Shown here: positions 35,701 to 47,180 of the stretch, in pieces | How positions within the stretch are numbered: position 1 is the first letter of the stretch | Layout of the letters: each line of letters begins with the position of its first letter | NCBI RefSeq assembly: GCF_043641665.1 | Contig: NC_092189.1 | Span: 15,716,833 to 15,780,832 of the forward strand | Direction: 5' to 3' | Length of the DNA stretch: 64,000 nt | DNA from: Enoplosus armatus | Taxonomy: Eukaryota; Chordata; Actinopteri; Centrarchiformes; Enoplosidae | Notes under the pieces: generated by a model | The model's input: the letters and a program-made list of their open reading frames with translations, nothing else | Told to the model about the DNA's origin: nothing | Databases searched by the model: none | Program-made: the position numbers and the translations under genes

Positions 35701-37306
35701 CGACTCAGAGGCTCCAGACATCTGCCACAACTACGCTGGCTGTATCTTCCACTGCCACGTTTGGCCCCTTTCCTCTTCACATCCAGCAAATCTGTCTTCA
35801 ACTTCCTGAGGAAAACAAAAACAACTTTAAAAACTGCCTGTCTGGTCTCTATGTTATTTTAAACACCGTAACCTTTTGGTGTACATGAATTCCCCAGCAA
35901 GTGATGACCTCATTTCTACATTTCCCTGTATCACTCTTGACGACACCGAGTTAAATTTCATAAACTTCACTCATTTTTGGGTTTTACATGTACAGTAGCT
36001 GGAGAAAGCAGTGGCCAGTCGTCTAAGACAATAACAACAGGAAAGGCACAGAAGTACATCGTACATCTTACTTATGAAATAATGTGCAAGTATTATCAGA
36101 CAGATTTTAGGATGTATGATGCATCCAAATCAAAGACTGATGCTAATTGATATGGTTGAGGTCAATATTATAATAATAATGTTTTTTATATGTATGTTTT
36201 ATAACTGAAACTATCAGTTGATTAATCAATTAAAAGAATTTCGGAAGTCAGAAGAAATGCCAAAAATTCACTAGTTCCAGCTTCTGTTCTAGTTCCAAAT
36301 ATGAATAGTGCTGCTTTTCATCATCTTCTTTGATAATAAATGTGTTGGATTGGATTTTGTATCTTTGACTGTTGAAATTGATCATTAGTTGCAGCCTTAA
36401 TATACATCACAATTTGGCAAATTTTTAAACAAACAAACAAAAAAAAAAATCACACGAAATAATGAAATTGACATTCAATGCAATTAACTGCTTTGCATTA
36501 CATCACACAAAACTTCATCACAAACGTAAAGCAAAACTCATTTTGTCAGATGAAAAAAGAAAACGATCACATCATCACGAACCAAGTCCTTCGATAAACT
36601 GTAATATTAAATTATCTCCCTGCCCTAAATCAAAACAGTGCATGCTGCAACACAAAAATCTGTATATAAAGAAAGGGCTGGTGCCAATAGATACCTGGCT
36701 ATCACCACTGATATCAAAACTATACTTTTTTCACTACCTTTTAGTTGTCCCCCCCCATTTAGTAAAATATGCCAAACCTCTCAGCGCAGTGTGTAATGTC
36801 TTAATACAAGCAAGTGTACAAGGACTTTATGATGTAAATAAACAACATCATTCATTCATTATAAAAGTAAAAATCTGACCAAACTTCTGATGCCAACTTT
36901 TGTTACTTGACAGTTTTTTGAATATTTGATTCTATCGACACATATTCAATAAGCAGTTCTACCAGCAACAAGAGTGCTAAACACACAAGACGTACTGTAA
37001 TAGATACTAAATACCTACATGAACACTTAACAAAAATAAAATTATATTTTAGTTTTAATTAGTAATACCTTGAATTGAATGGATTAGCAACACCATAGAT
37101 CTTTTGCTACCTTTATCAATGATAAGTGGGGAAAACTAAAATAAGTTAACCATTTAGCACAATTAACAGGAAGTGCTTTCTTCTCACCGCACACGCAGCT
37201 CCTCAGCCTGCCTCAGCTCCTCGTCCCGTCGCAGCACCTCCAGGATCAGCTCCTGCTCGGAGTCGGACAGGAAGCCCAGGTTGATCGTGTCAGCAGCCTC
37301 GGGCAT
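26800..37306 (-). CDS. sytl4: Synaptotagmin-like protein 4 (granuphilin)
   Basis: Sixteen coding exons: 37306-37188, 35805-35590, 34531-34422, 34224-34113, 34028-33861, 32681-32570, 32480-32390, 32281-32187, 31495-31403, 30917-30739, 30377-30275, 29754-29593, 28159-28054, 27969-27861, 27782-27574 and 26948-26800, giving 710 residues. The N-terminal Slp homology domain has helix SHD1 ([20 protein letters not shown]), an eight-cysteine zinc finger (C66, C69, C83, C86, C91, C94, C105, C108) and SHD2 with [13 protein letters not shown]; this binds Rab27. A variable Ser-rich linker carries [10 protein letters not shown] and [16 protein letters not shown]2A (about 385-520) and C2B (about 530-700) follow; C2B includes [11 protein letters not shown] and [18 protein letters not shown]. 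Known role: docks Rab27-bearing secretory granules at the plasma membrane through syntaxin. The KRKGAKRGS stretch and the EEEEDID block favour SYTL4 over SYTL5. Donors of exons 7 (GTTAGC) and 14 (GTTAGT) are weak. The acceptor GCAACAG|CGACTG at 37352 may join an upstream leader. Confidence 0.94.
29305..29539. repeat. Small TIR element beside the sytl4 exon 12 donor
   Basis: The left terminus AAAGGTGTTCTGTGGAGTTT (from 29305) is repeated as a near-perfect inverse at the right terminus AAACTCCACAGAGCACCTTT (to 29539). The 235-bp element lies in sytl4 intron 12, with its right end 53 nt from the exon 12 border at 29593. A MITE-like non-autonomous DNA transposon is the simplest reading. Confidence 0.65.
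31885..32125. repeat. hAT-like non-autonomous element fragment
   Basis: Begins GAGCAGTGGTTCTCAAACTTTTT followed by a CATGACCCCCTTCAGAA block. CAGTGGTTCTCAAACT is the terminal signature of a widespread hAT-type non-autonomous family. The opposite end was not clearly identified. Lies in sytl4 intron 8. Confidence 0.5.
33187..33650. repeat. Interspersed repeat with TTTAAAGGTC-type inverted ends
   Basis: Left end TTTAAAGGTCGCTTACTGTA and right end GAGCATTATATGGGACATTTAAGG are imperfect inverted copies. Internal landmarks are GTGAGATTTCCATGTC, GAGAAATGCACACAGCCCG, TGTGATGTCACAA and GTTTCAGACGGAGGGTGAA. The layout matches a very common percomorph repeat. Lies in sytl4 intron 5. Confidence 0.6.
35042..35484. 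repeat. TIR element, family AACAAATCCCATGAA, copy 2
   Basis: Left terminus TTGTCAACAAATCCCATGAA and right terminus TTCATGGGATTTGTTGTCAA match as inverted repeats at 19 of 20 positions. The 443-bp element lies in sytl4 intron 2 and shares internal blocks with the copy at 22517-22907 in srpx2. Confidence 0.7.
36198..36395. repeat. TCGATTAATCG-type repeat
   Basis: Runs from ACTGAAACTATCAGTTGATTAATCA to TTGATCATTAGTTGCAGCC, with the usual middle TTCACTAGTTCCAGCTTCT. Lies in sytl4 intron 1. The rest of that intron, including an unrecognised 138-codon plus frame at 36462-36878, shows nothing that can be supported as a gene. Confidence 0.55.
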
Positions 37307-37352
37307 TGTAACCAAGAACCCTCAGCGCAGGTTAACTGGCTCAGCTCAGTCG

Positions 37353-39300
37353 CTGTTGCATTGAGAAGAGAGAACAGAACATCAGGGACTGACTGAAAGT
37401 GTAATCAACTCTGTTACTGCAGAAACATTTGATTAAAAGCAGACAAAACCTGTATTTTAAAAACAGTTTAAACTTCAAAAAAGCCTCTTGACTTTACTAC
37501 TGCTGAGCATGTTTTCTATGATCTCATGTAACATACAACAACATAAGCAGAGCTCTGCAGTAAAAAGAGGAACTTAGTGGTCTGATGCCCTGTGGTAATG
37601 AAGATACAGGCAGGCAGAAATAGCTGTGTGGTCCAATCAAATGACTAATAGACGATGCAGTGAAGCCTCAGTACAGCAACTTTGAGATGGATCATTTTGT
37701 AGTAAAATCTTATGTTCATCAGTCAAACATGATCACCCATGGGAATCTAGATAACCACAAAGCCAACAGAGACTGACCCTTTGACATGTTTTCCATTTCA
37801 TGAGAGGACAGGAATTAGTCTACAGCTCAAAAACAAGCTTTTGGCCAAACCAAGCATTCCCAAAATGACAAATGACTCATAGGAACCAGGATGCAAGAGG
37901 ATTTAGAAATCCTAGAGAAGGCCTCTGCCCGGGTGAAAGGTTGTTTTAAATGGGGCAGGCAAAACAACATGAACTTGGCTGTCACGTAGGGTTCCCACCC
38001 TCTAAGGATACAGAGAACCGGGTGGAGTTCGGCATCTAGTTTAACCATTTATTTAAGCCCAACATCAAGCTTGTCATCTGTCATGTTCCCATCTGAAACT
38101 TTATGCTCCATTTCACTTGCCTCAATGGAAATTAAAGTGGAAAGAGGGGAAAGTGTGCTTGTTCAGGAGCTAATCGGTGGGAACGCTGCAAGTCTAACCT
38201 GCATGCACAACCTGAGACCTTTTTTCCTCATTGTTTGAATGCCTGGGGCCAACTATCTGTTGCAAGAGTTTAATAATACCTGCAAGGCAACTTGTCTAGG
38301 TAAAGCTTAAAACCTTCAAGGAAATAGCGCATGCGCCTGTGCCAGATGACAGAGAGATACTGCAGGAACTGGAAAAACCTTTTACAAACACTAAACAGAG
38401 GATTTTAAAAAAGGGAATTCGTTAAAAAAAAACTAATTGAGCCGAAAATGCGTTGTAGCATAGGTCAGACATGTAGGCTTTTGTAAACGGCAAATGACAT
38501 TAACAGAATAAATTTGACAACCATGAAACTCCAAGATCACCAAATCTGCGATGAACTGTATAAAAACTGATAAAAATTCAGATTTCAAGAATTACAGATG
38601 AGCTGCTAACGGCTGCGACTTCAACGGTCGAACGTTCACGTAAGTTACGTTACCAACTAAAATTTTTAATTAATGCTAACGTTGACGTTACTCCATATCC
38701 ACTCCATGATGTCTTTAGACAACTGTTTGCCTTCACCCGACCGTAAAAACGATTCACATATTTTACAGCGAGAACAAACAATACGAAACACAGATCATTT
38801 AAGAAAACGACACACACCTGTTGTTAAAAGTCGACTTCACCCCGCTACACTGCGTCACTCCGGGCAACAGCGAGATATTCCTGACAGAAAACACAACAGA
38901 AACGGTCAAAAGTAGCAGGCGACCGAACAGCGCTTTTTTAAATAATTAAATAGTCGTGTACCTATAAACTGGTTTACTCACTTTCCTTGTCGGCTGTGAC
39001 CATACCCCTGCCTTCCCCGCTTCTTCTCATTTCCTCCCGTCTGCAAAACTGTTGACTTTGTGCACTTAGTTGGAAGAGTCCCGAGTACCGGAAGATAGGA
39101 AAGTTTGCAGCTGACAGGCAGGAGCGCCTCTCCACATTTTCCATGACAGGTGCATTTCCTGCTCTATTTACCACAGAAGGGCCGATCCATTGAAACAGTC
39201 CAGTAATTAGCTCTGTTCCCTTTTCATCCACAACAACAGTGACAGTTTCTTTTGAAAGCAATAAAAGCCTTTCAAACTTTGGAACAACGGGAAGTGCAGG
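37353..39300 (-). promoter_or_regulatory. sytl4 leader and promoter region
   Basis: On the minus strand two donor-like sites could end a leader exon: GGAAA|GTGAGT with exon end 38982, and CAACAG|GTGTGT near 38820. Either would splice to the acceptor at 37352, 46 nt upstream of the start ATG. The stretch 38580-39250 is richer in CpG than its surroundings. Transcription start is not resolved, and the rest of 37.4-38.6 kb shows nothing recognisable. Confidence 0.4.
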
Positions 39301-39689
39301 GTTTTTACTTTTTTCTTGCCAGTAAACGTGAGAAATGCATTAAATAATTATATACAGTGAGACATTTATTCATTTACTGCTATTTAGAAAAAAGGCACTA
39401 CAGATGACATGTCTATATAGTTCCTTATTATACACTAGGCCATTATTTATTACCAGGGCGTTTGCAAAGTGGTGGTGGAGCAACATATAGTAAAGCAAAT
39501 GATCACTCGGCCTATAAAAACTGCCTGTAAGTCTCACCATGGCGTTTCTAGTTTCCATTTATAACACATTTCTACGAGTCAATATGAGGTATTTCTCACA
39601 AAAAGTGTCTATTGAGTTTTGGCAAATAGTGCAAAGACACCCCCTGCTACCTCCACAGCAGATACTGATGGGTGGGGAAAAAAAGGGAA

Positions 39690-39910
39690 AAAAACAAACA
39701 CATCAATTGTATTAGTAACGTGTTGATCCACCACATGCTGCCAGATCAGCGTCAGTGCTCCTTGGCATTGATTTCTACTGGAAGGATAAACACCATTCAT
39801 CCAGAAGATATTCCCTTATTTGGGTCCAAACTCTCCCATAGCTGTTCAATTGGGTTCAGACCTGATGACTGTGAAGGCCACATCATATGATTCACATAAT
39901 TTCCACTCTG
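39690..39910. repeat. Transposon-derived interspersed repeat fragment
   Basis: Contains GTTGATCCACCACATGCTGC, TCCAGAAGATATTCCC and GTTCAATTGGGTTCAGACC followed by GACTGTGAAGGCCACATCA. This phrase order recurs in teleost repeats derived from DNA transposons. Class not determined. Confidence 0.4.
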
Positions 39911-40199
39911 TGAGCCCCCCTGTATGTTCAGTTTCTCCACTCATTTATTCAGGGTTTTTTTTTTTTTAAATGAAACTAACCCTACCCCTGTGTAACATTT
40001 GTGAGTGTTTTTGCAAAAAATAGCTGTTGCCTCCTGTTCTAAAGATATATTGACAAGGCACAAAAGTACTGTATGTTTATATGATATATATTAAAATTTC
40101 TTGAGTACATGAATCCTGTAGTTTACTGCCATAACATTGGAGTTTTATAAGTTTGCATGTTCCTTTGATTACCACTGATGTGAGAGTCAGGAGCAGTGG

Positions 40200-40490
40200 A
40201 TGTCAGTCTTCATCTTTTCATTTCAGCACACCACAGGGGGTCTAGGGATCAAACACTGGAGGGAAATTCAGTGAGTACAACACAACAATGAGGTGCCCTT
40301 GAGCAAGGCACCTGAACCACCACTTCTCCAGTGGAGCTGCCCATTGGCCAACAGATAAGGCTGTGGTTGTGGTACAGCTTGGCAGCTTCCAGATGTGATT
40401 GTAAATTCCATGTGTGAGGTAGGGCATTTCTATAAAAAATAGCATTTGTGCTCAGTGAACCTGCCCTAGATAAATAAAAGTTTATAAAAA
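40200..40490. repeat. SINE-like or composite repeat fragment
   Basis: The block GAGGTGCCCTTGAGCAAGGCACCTGAACC, cited by its ends GAGGTGCCCTTGAGC and AAGGCACCTGAACC, is followed by GGAGCTGCCCATTGGCC and a tail with AATAAAAGTTTATAAAA. This order is seen in widespread fish repeats, but no tRNA-like A/B boxes were identified upstream. Confidence 0.4.
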
Positions 40491-40595
40491 CACTGCAGCA
40501 GCTGTTTTCACTAACCAGCTGGTGGAATGTTTGGTTGCACTGGAAACTTCTGAACCATACAGTTTTCTATTTCTTCTCTAGAATATCTCTTCTGC

Positions 40596-43563
40596 TCAGG
40601 ACGGTCTGCACTCCAAGTCCAGCACAATATGGTGAACATGAGGTGCGTATGACTTAACATGTTCGATATGCTGGATGTTTGTTATCCACGGTGTACATGT
40701 GATGTCCTTTAAAAGGGAGGCGATGCGGTTTGCTGTGTCATCGGCCCAGGCCTGCCACACCTCTCCGTCAGCTGTCTTCCCAGAAACCCTTTGGGTGGCA
40801 TCATCAATAGCTGGAATGGCTGCCGTGTTCGGTAATGTTGAGGTAATGTTCTGGTGAATGTGCAAAACGCCACCAGTTGTTCTCTTCAGCAGTCGACAGG
40901 CAACAGGCCAGCCGTCCTCAGAGCTCGGTATGAGACCCAGGTTCACTCGGTCAGCGATGTCACACAGCTGGAGCTGGAAAATGTAAATAAAAAAGCTCTT
41001 CAATACTGTTAACTAATTTCTTTTTCAGATGCTTTTTACATAGAAGAGATTCTGCTAAAGGCCATGATTTACAATGATTTCACCTGTCAAATATTTGATA
41101 TTCTGTAAAGGAGATGCAGATTAAAAGGATGGACAATGGGATTTTTAAACCAAGAAACTTGTACTGTGCAAAATGAGATGATGTCTTGAACCACTTTAGA
41201 ACAACAATTCAAATGTTTCACTGCTGTGATGCCAGAAATGTGCTTGCAATTACACTGGAATTTACAAAGAGAGAAAAACAAAAACAAGACAAACAAACAG
41301 ACTGCATTTGGAATATGTTAGGTACAAGGTTTCCCTGTCCAACTTCCTGTTACACGCAGAGACCATTGCTAACACTTACACTCCAATTTGAATTGTTCTC
41401 TTCATTCTGCAAAAATACCCTCAGGCTTTGAAATCAAGTCTGTCTCTGTCACGTTAATAGTTACGGGAAAAGATAATAACTGTCAAAAATGGCCCAGATA
41501 ACCACTAAAACTCTGATCATGACAACAGTTTAAAGTATAAAAATCACATAGAAAGACACAAAACAATTCAATATTCATCACACTGAGTTGAGGGGTAACA
41601 AGTGTGATATACATAAGGTATATTTCAAATATATATATATTATATAATATTTATAAATATATAATTTCATACATCATTATGCCAATGTTTTGAAATAAAA
41701 TTTGCTTAGCAAAATATCACATTATCATTGCATCATTAACATTATTTTATTTAATCGTTGTGATATTAACTCAGCAATACCAGTTGATTGAACCTTTATT
41801 GGTTCTGTTTTGTGCAGATAACAGAAAAATCCTGAGGTTCCAATAGTTGCTGCCATGATTTTCAGTGGAGATGGGAACTAATAACCACTAGAGGGCATAA
41901 GTCAACACTTTCACCCCTGTGGCGAAGTATCCAATTAAGACAGAGCTAATATTGTACTTGTGTGTAAACAATACATGTCACATCAGCAGTATGTGGATGC
42001 ATATGAAAACACATTACTTGTCGGTTGTCTCCTTGGTGAACAGTGCAGCGGTCAGACACCCCGTTTGCCACAAGGTTTTTCTGTAAAGCTTCAACTGCGT
42101 CAGGGTTCCACTCACAGGCGTGAACATGACGGGCCCCCGCGTGCGCCAGATATGGGAGAGTGAAGTATCCAATACCTGACACAAGATACAGTTGTGATAG
42201 TTACACACTCAACATCCATATCATAATTCAGATTATGTTTAATTATTACTGAAGAGTAAAAGGATTAGATGCAATAGAAGGAACAGAAGACACAGTACTA
42301 TTATTTTTTTTACTTAAACATCACCACTGTAAAAACCTGTCACACATTGACAGTTATCCCACCTGCAAATAAATCCACCACAGTCTCCCCTCTGCAGTCA
42401 AATCCTGCCACCCGGAGCTTCTCTGTTATGTTTCCAGCTGAGAACATACATTTGGTAACATCAAACTCATACCTGAAACAAAAGGTGAAGACAATGAAAG
42501 TTCAGACATGTTTTAGTCATATTCATTCAAGTACCCAAGACCTATTCAATGAGCAAATCAACAGCAAATAGATTACTCTGACTGATTAGGACTGAGACTT
42601 ACCTAATCCTATTGTCCACATGTTTGACCCAGCTGTGCTCTCCTAACAGCATTGTCACCACAGGAGACCTAAATCCATCCCTGGATGTTCGACTCTTCTT
42701 TGCCAGGCGCTTTGCCCCCAGTCCTTTGGCCACTGCACTCCATAGCTGTTGATCTAAAAACGTAAAAGGCAATCAATAAATGTCGTCATGAAAGATTTTG
42801 TACACTTACTACAAAAGAAAAGTGGGGTTAAATGTGAGAACCCATTTACCCATTTTCTTCCATAGCGGAAGGGAGAAACAGTTGTCTCTCAGTAGGACTA
42901 GGTCTCCATGCCTCTGGAAGCTGCGAGGGAGGTCCCCCCTCAGCTCCTCCGTCCATCTTTCACCATGAGATATCAACAGCTCCTGGAGGATGTTCCCTAG
43001 TTTATTACCACTTGTTCTTCCTCTTTCCTTCTTTGACTGCAGAGGAGACTGTGGTGAAAACAGGATACACATACTTTAAAGCTGCAGTATGATACTATCT
43101 GTTGCTAATAGTATTTAAACTCATCTTTAATTACCTGACTCCAAACTATTTCACAAGCACTGTCTGGAGCCACCATGGCTCTGAGAGATTGCAGATCGAC
43201 TTGTGACAGACAGGATGATAAAATGGGCAAGAGGACTGTCCCACCTGAGTCTTTCAATAAACACAAACTCAGGTCCAGAGCTCCTTTGGACTGTAGACAT
43301 CTCCTGGAAAATAACACGTGTAAAAGGGATATCAAAATGAGTACAGGCAGCCACAGAAAACATTTTTAACTTGTTAACTCGTTGTCAACTTGTTAACAAA
43401 CAAGCTTTCTGTCCACATTGCTCTTAGTTCCTTTCAGTGCCTGAGGTTCCCATGCTACCTTCTAGCTAACGTAGCTTAAGCAGCTATTCGCTCACTAGAT
43501 GGCTGATTACCTGAACTGCTGCGCATGACATTGCGACACACGAAGGCAAGGCACACCGGCCAT
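40596..43563 (-). CDS. trmt12: tRNA wybutosine-synthesizing protein 2 homolog (TYW2)
   Basis: Seven coding exons: 43563-43511, 43303-43135, 43048-42850, 42753-42603, 42472-42363, 42175-42018 and 40973-40596, giving 405 residues. Known role: transfers the aminocarboxypropyl group of S-adenosylmethionine to the tricyclic base at position 37 of tRNA-Phe, a middle step of wybutosine synthesis. The N-terminal part resembles the vertebrate TYW2 leader (ERWTEELRGDLPRSFQRHGD). The Rossmann core has RYEFDVTKCMFSAGN (from 191), motif I VVDLFAGIGYFTLPYL (222-237) and the SAM-binding acidic loop HACEWNPDAVEAL (246-258). IADRVNLGLIPSSEDGWP and YAPHVHHIVLDLE end the protein. It is somewhat shorter than the roughly 450 residues of human TRMT12, with gaps at the N-terminus and in the last exon. 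The start ATG at 43561-43563 was chosen because it is the only upstream one whose frame fits the phase-2 junction. Confidence 0.93.
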
Positions 43564-43990
43564 TTACAAGCAAACAAACCAATCCACTGTATTTATATTT
43601 TGACGGTTCAAGAGTACTAATTTAGCCAACAACGAAAATGACAGGAAACCGATAGCCGCTCCACAACAACACACAACGCGTGTTTCTAGTCGGATTATTA
43701 TGCAGGACGGACGTTTCAAAATACAAATCTTTATTGTAGAGACAAACGGCTACGTCATAAATTAAGCCGCAACACTTTACGCTTTTCTGACGCTGAAGAA
43801 GAGCAATTTCTTATTAAAAGGTGATAGCTACATTTTTATTTATGTTACATTTTTGTTAGAGAACCACAACTGCTAAATTACAAGGCGGCATAAATCAGTT
43901 TGGACAAATTGCCCGCTAATGTCGACAGATGGAGACAAACGGCTCAGGAAGGTAAATTACGCTTACGTTGTAAAGTAACGTTAATGTACA
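43564..43990. promoter_or_regulatory. trmt12 upstream region with possible divergent start
   Basis: A CRE-like TACGTCA lies at 43751-43757 amid CpG-containing sequence. About 370 bp upstream of the trmt12 ATG, the plus strand has ATG at 43929-43931 followed by an open mini-frame (METNGSG) and the donor AGGAAG|GTAAAT at 43952. It could be a first exon of a divergent transcript or an early leader exon of zdhhc9; no partner exon was found. Confidence 0.35.
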
Positions 43991-46540
43991 GTAACGAAAA
44001 CGCAAAGTTAGATGTAGAATTGCACTGCTAACTATACATAAAGCAGAAAAATAAATCTATGTATCCTATGTATCGTATCAGTAAGTTAAAATGGCTCATG
44101 ATCTTATTATGTACTGTGAAAGATAATCTAGTAAGAGGCACAAATTCATACAAAGGTACAAGAACTAAAAATGAGTCTCGATTGGGAAGAAATAAGATAA
44201 AATGACATTAGGTATTAGGCAACTAAGGGAGGATCTCTCATAAGGATGAAGATTTATTTTATTTTATTCATTTATTTTGTATGTGCCTTGCCCGCTTTGT
44301 TGATCTTCTTCTTATTGGTCTTCACACTCCTGAGTTACACTAATGTCCTTTTGGAATATGTGTTAGTTTGTATTGTAGAGGTGGCACTAGTATGTCTTTC
44401 ATAAGTCCAAAACCATTTTGCTGTTTGGGGATGAAGTTTAAGGTTTAAAGTCTATCTGCTCCACATTAGATTAGTCATACTAGTCTTAAGCTTTCTGCTG
44501 TCATTAAGATCAAACAACCTCATCCTCGCCGATCTCTCTGTATGTGATGAAAAGTGGCACCAGAATTTAAATTCTGGCTTTTAGCCGTCTGCAGTCATGA
44601 GTATACATTGGAACCTGAGTTGGCAGATTGGTCAAAGCAACATCTGACAGGTCATGTATTAATAATATCCTCCACTGGAGTAGATATTAAACAGCAGGGA
44701 TCCTGATCCTGAATGATGGAGACGTACAGTAGATTTTCTACCTCTGGTCTATAACTTCTGTACAGACTGAGGGTGAAAGATGTTTGGTTCACTCTCCGAG
44801 TCATTTATGGTCCAGCCCTCCCCTGTGCGTCTGATGAAGTGCCATCTCCTTGCCTCTGTGGAGCAACAAGGAGGCCATAATGGCTGTATGACTGACCAGA
44901 GCCAATATTGAACCATTGCTTTTAGTGTCTTTACCCAAACAAACCCATTATTATTACTAGCCATGAACAGATAACCACACACACATTAAATTATAAGCTC
45001 ATGCAGAGTTTACAGTTACAAAAATCAAAAAGGCTAAGGCTGAGATAAATACAAGGGCTGCAGCATTGCTTTCCAAAAGATGGACTGGTACCTTCTGAAT
45101 AAGACACAACACAGGGGATTTACTGTTTAAGAATAGATATTGTCAATATAATATTACTACCTTTGACATATTCATAATTCAAACTAGAATTACAAAACAG
45201 CCAAATATGTTCTAACCAAGCTAAGTCCTAACCCAAGACATTCATGACCTGGGCTTGTTACAAATGCATCATATCATAACTTTATGATCAATAATAATAT
45301 GAAAGCACTTCTGTAAAGATTTGAGCTTGTAAAAATGAAATATATGAGATCTTTTGCCATAATTTCTTCATTTTTATTAATTGATACATTTTTTTCTTTA
45401 CTTTTACTGCTCATATTTAGCTTCTTATTGTCCATGAACGCAGTACAGCGACCAACATCTGTTATCCTTAAAAAATAAATCTATAATTGGCATTCAAATG
45501 AAAAAAGATCACACTATGATGTGAGGATTTGAATCCGCTGTGTTTTATTTTCACCTTTTTAAAATATTTTTTCACATTTGTTTCACACATGAAAACAATT
45601 CAGAAGTGAAAAAGTATTATTATTACCATTACCATTATTATTATTATTATTATTACATTATGCATGAGGAATATGCTAATAACAAATATCCAAAAGTATC
45701 TCTGCTGTGATTAATAAATAAATCATAGTCAGGGGCAAAACTACACATTAGATAGAAAGATACTTTATATATTCCCTGGGGGGAATTTCATGTCACAGCA
45801 GCAGTACACAAACAAACCACATGGTACAAAGAATAATGCAAAAACAAATGACACACACAAGTTACAGTAACATTAAAGTACAAAAGTATGCCCTTTAAGG
45901 ACGGGCATACAAGTGTGCAAATTGCAGTGTGACATGGAACAACATATACACATCATACTGCAAAAATATGCAATACACCAAACAAAAGATATTCAAAACA
46001 AAGAATACAGATTCAATAATCAGAATCAGAATCAGAATAGGTTTTGTTATTGGATAAGAAATACATTGAATCAGTAAAGTATAAATAGCATGAAACACAA
46101 GAAATATGTTATGCAGTAGACTGAAGCTTGACACAGAGTAAAAACACTAAAGGTGAACATATCTTATGTCCATAGTGTTCCTGTAGTATAAAGTGGTTGA
46201 CTGTGAGGACCTCTGCAGTGTTTACCTCTGCTCTCTGGAGCCTTTAAGCCTCTCACGGAGCAACACTTGAGGGATTAAAGCATCTGGTGTCTGTAACCAA
46301 TTATCTTCATTAATGCACTTATTCACAGTCTCCTCCCTTGGGCAATACTACCGGCGAGCCATTTAGCATATGAATATGATCTAAATAGGACCTTGATCTG
46401 TGTCCTTTGTTCCTTTTTGTTTTACCTGTCCTGCCCCTTTAAGATTAGACATTTCAATCTAGGCGTGTTTCCTGCTGCCATTGACTAAAACCGAGATCTG
46501 GCATCCTGCGGGAAAAAAAAGCACATCACACAGCTTTACG
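43991..46540. other. Intergenic, no gene recognised
   Basis: AT-rich sequence with an ATT microsatellite at about 45616-45658 and LINE-tail-like repeats at 45745-46060. No open frame resembles a known protein exon. Confidence 0.5.
45745..46060. repeat. LINE-tail-like repeats
   Basis: AGATACTTTATATATTCCC followed by GGGGGGAATTTCATGTCACAGCAGCAG resembles the TTTATTGATCCC...GGGAAATTC block at LINE 3' ends. At 46020-46045 the triplet CAGAATCAGAATCAGAATAG precedes GTTTTGTTATTGG, another LINE-tail signature. Confidence 0.45.
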
Positions 46541-47180
46541 TGTTTGCGTCCATAGAGGCGATTATTTCTTAATTTTGAAGGTTTTTCTTTCTTTACATGA
46601 AGGCACACTGGCCACGTCCAGCAGCATGGTCATGTAGTCTAATAGTCCGTGAACGCGGAGCAGCTCGCGTGTACGATCGTTTATCATTTACCGAGATGAT
46701 ATGAATGTCAGTCGGTCAAGGTCCGCTCTCCCGATGCAACAGCCGCGGCTGGATTCTCTCGCTTCTGGTGGGGAACATCTGCCGCAAGCATTTGGATGAA
46801 TTTCTAATAATTCCTAATACTGACTGTGCGGATCCTGAGAGGATCGAGATTGTTTGAGCAGCGTGGGAGCCTCGCTGTGGGGATGACATGCTGCAGTAAA
46901 GACGGGAAACTGGAAATAATTTGGATTAGAAAGCATTGATGATGTGACTGCGACACTTTAAAAGGAAAACAAAATGCTTCTCAGCCGTCGCCTTGTGCAG
47001 AAATCTTTAATATTACTGAGTAAGTGGTTTGTTTTTTTTGCCAATGGAGTGAGTGTGCACCATTGACTGAACAGTATATGAGCTCTCCAAACCACCAGCG
47101 TATTGTCTGACTCGTTTTACAGTATAACAGCTGACATTAACCCAAAGAAGGACTGAGGACTGATCTGACAAGAGGACACC
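46540..47180 (+). promoter_or_regulatory. zdhhc9 5'UTR and promoter region with spliced leader and uORF
   Basis: CpG density rises between 46540 and 46760 (GAACGCGGAGCAGCTCGCGTG). A donor TACTGA|GTAAGT at 47020 and an acceptor CTCGTTTTACAG|TATAAC at 47122 define a 103-nt leader intron (47020-47122). An ATG at 46974 in the leader opens a 16-codon uORF that would end at a TAA just after the splice junction, upstream of the main ATG at 47181. No TATA box was found. Confidence 0.5.

Noticed and set aside
36462..36878. 138-codon plus-strand open frame in sytl4 intron 1
   Set aside because: Unrecognised composition, AT-rich DNA, no promoter or splice context; best explained as chance.
38974..39261. 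95-codon minus-strand open frame upstream of sytl4
   Set aside because: Lies in CpG-containing leader/promoter sequence and resembles no protein; chance frame in a GC-richer region.
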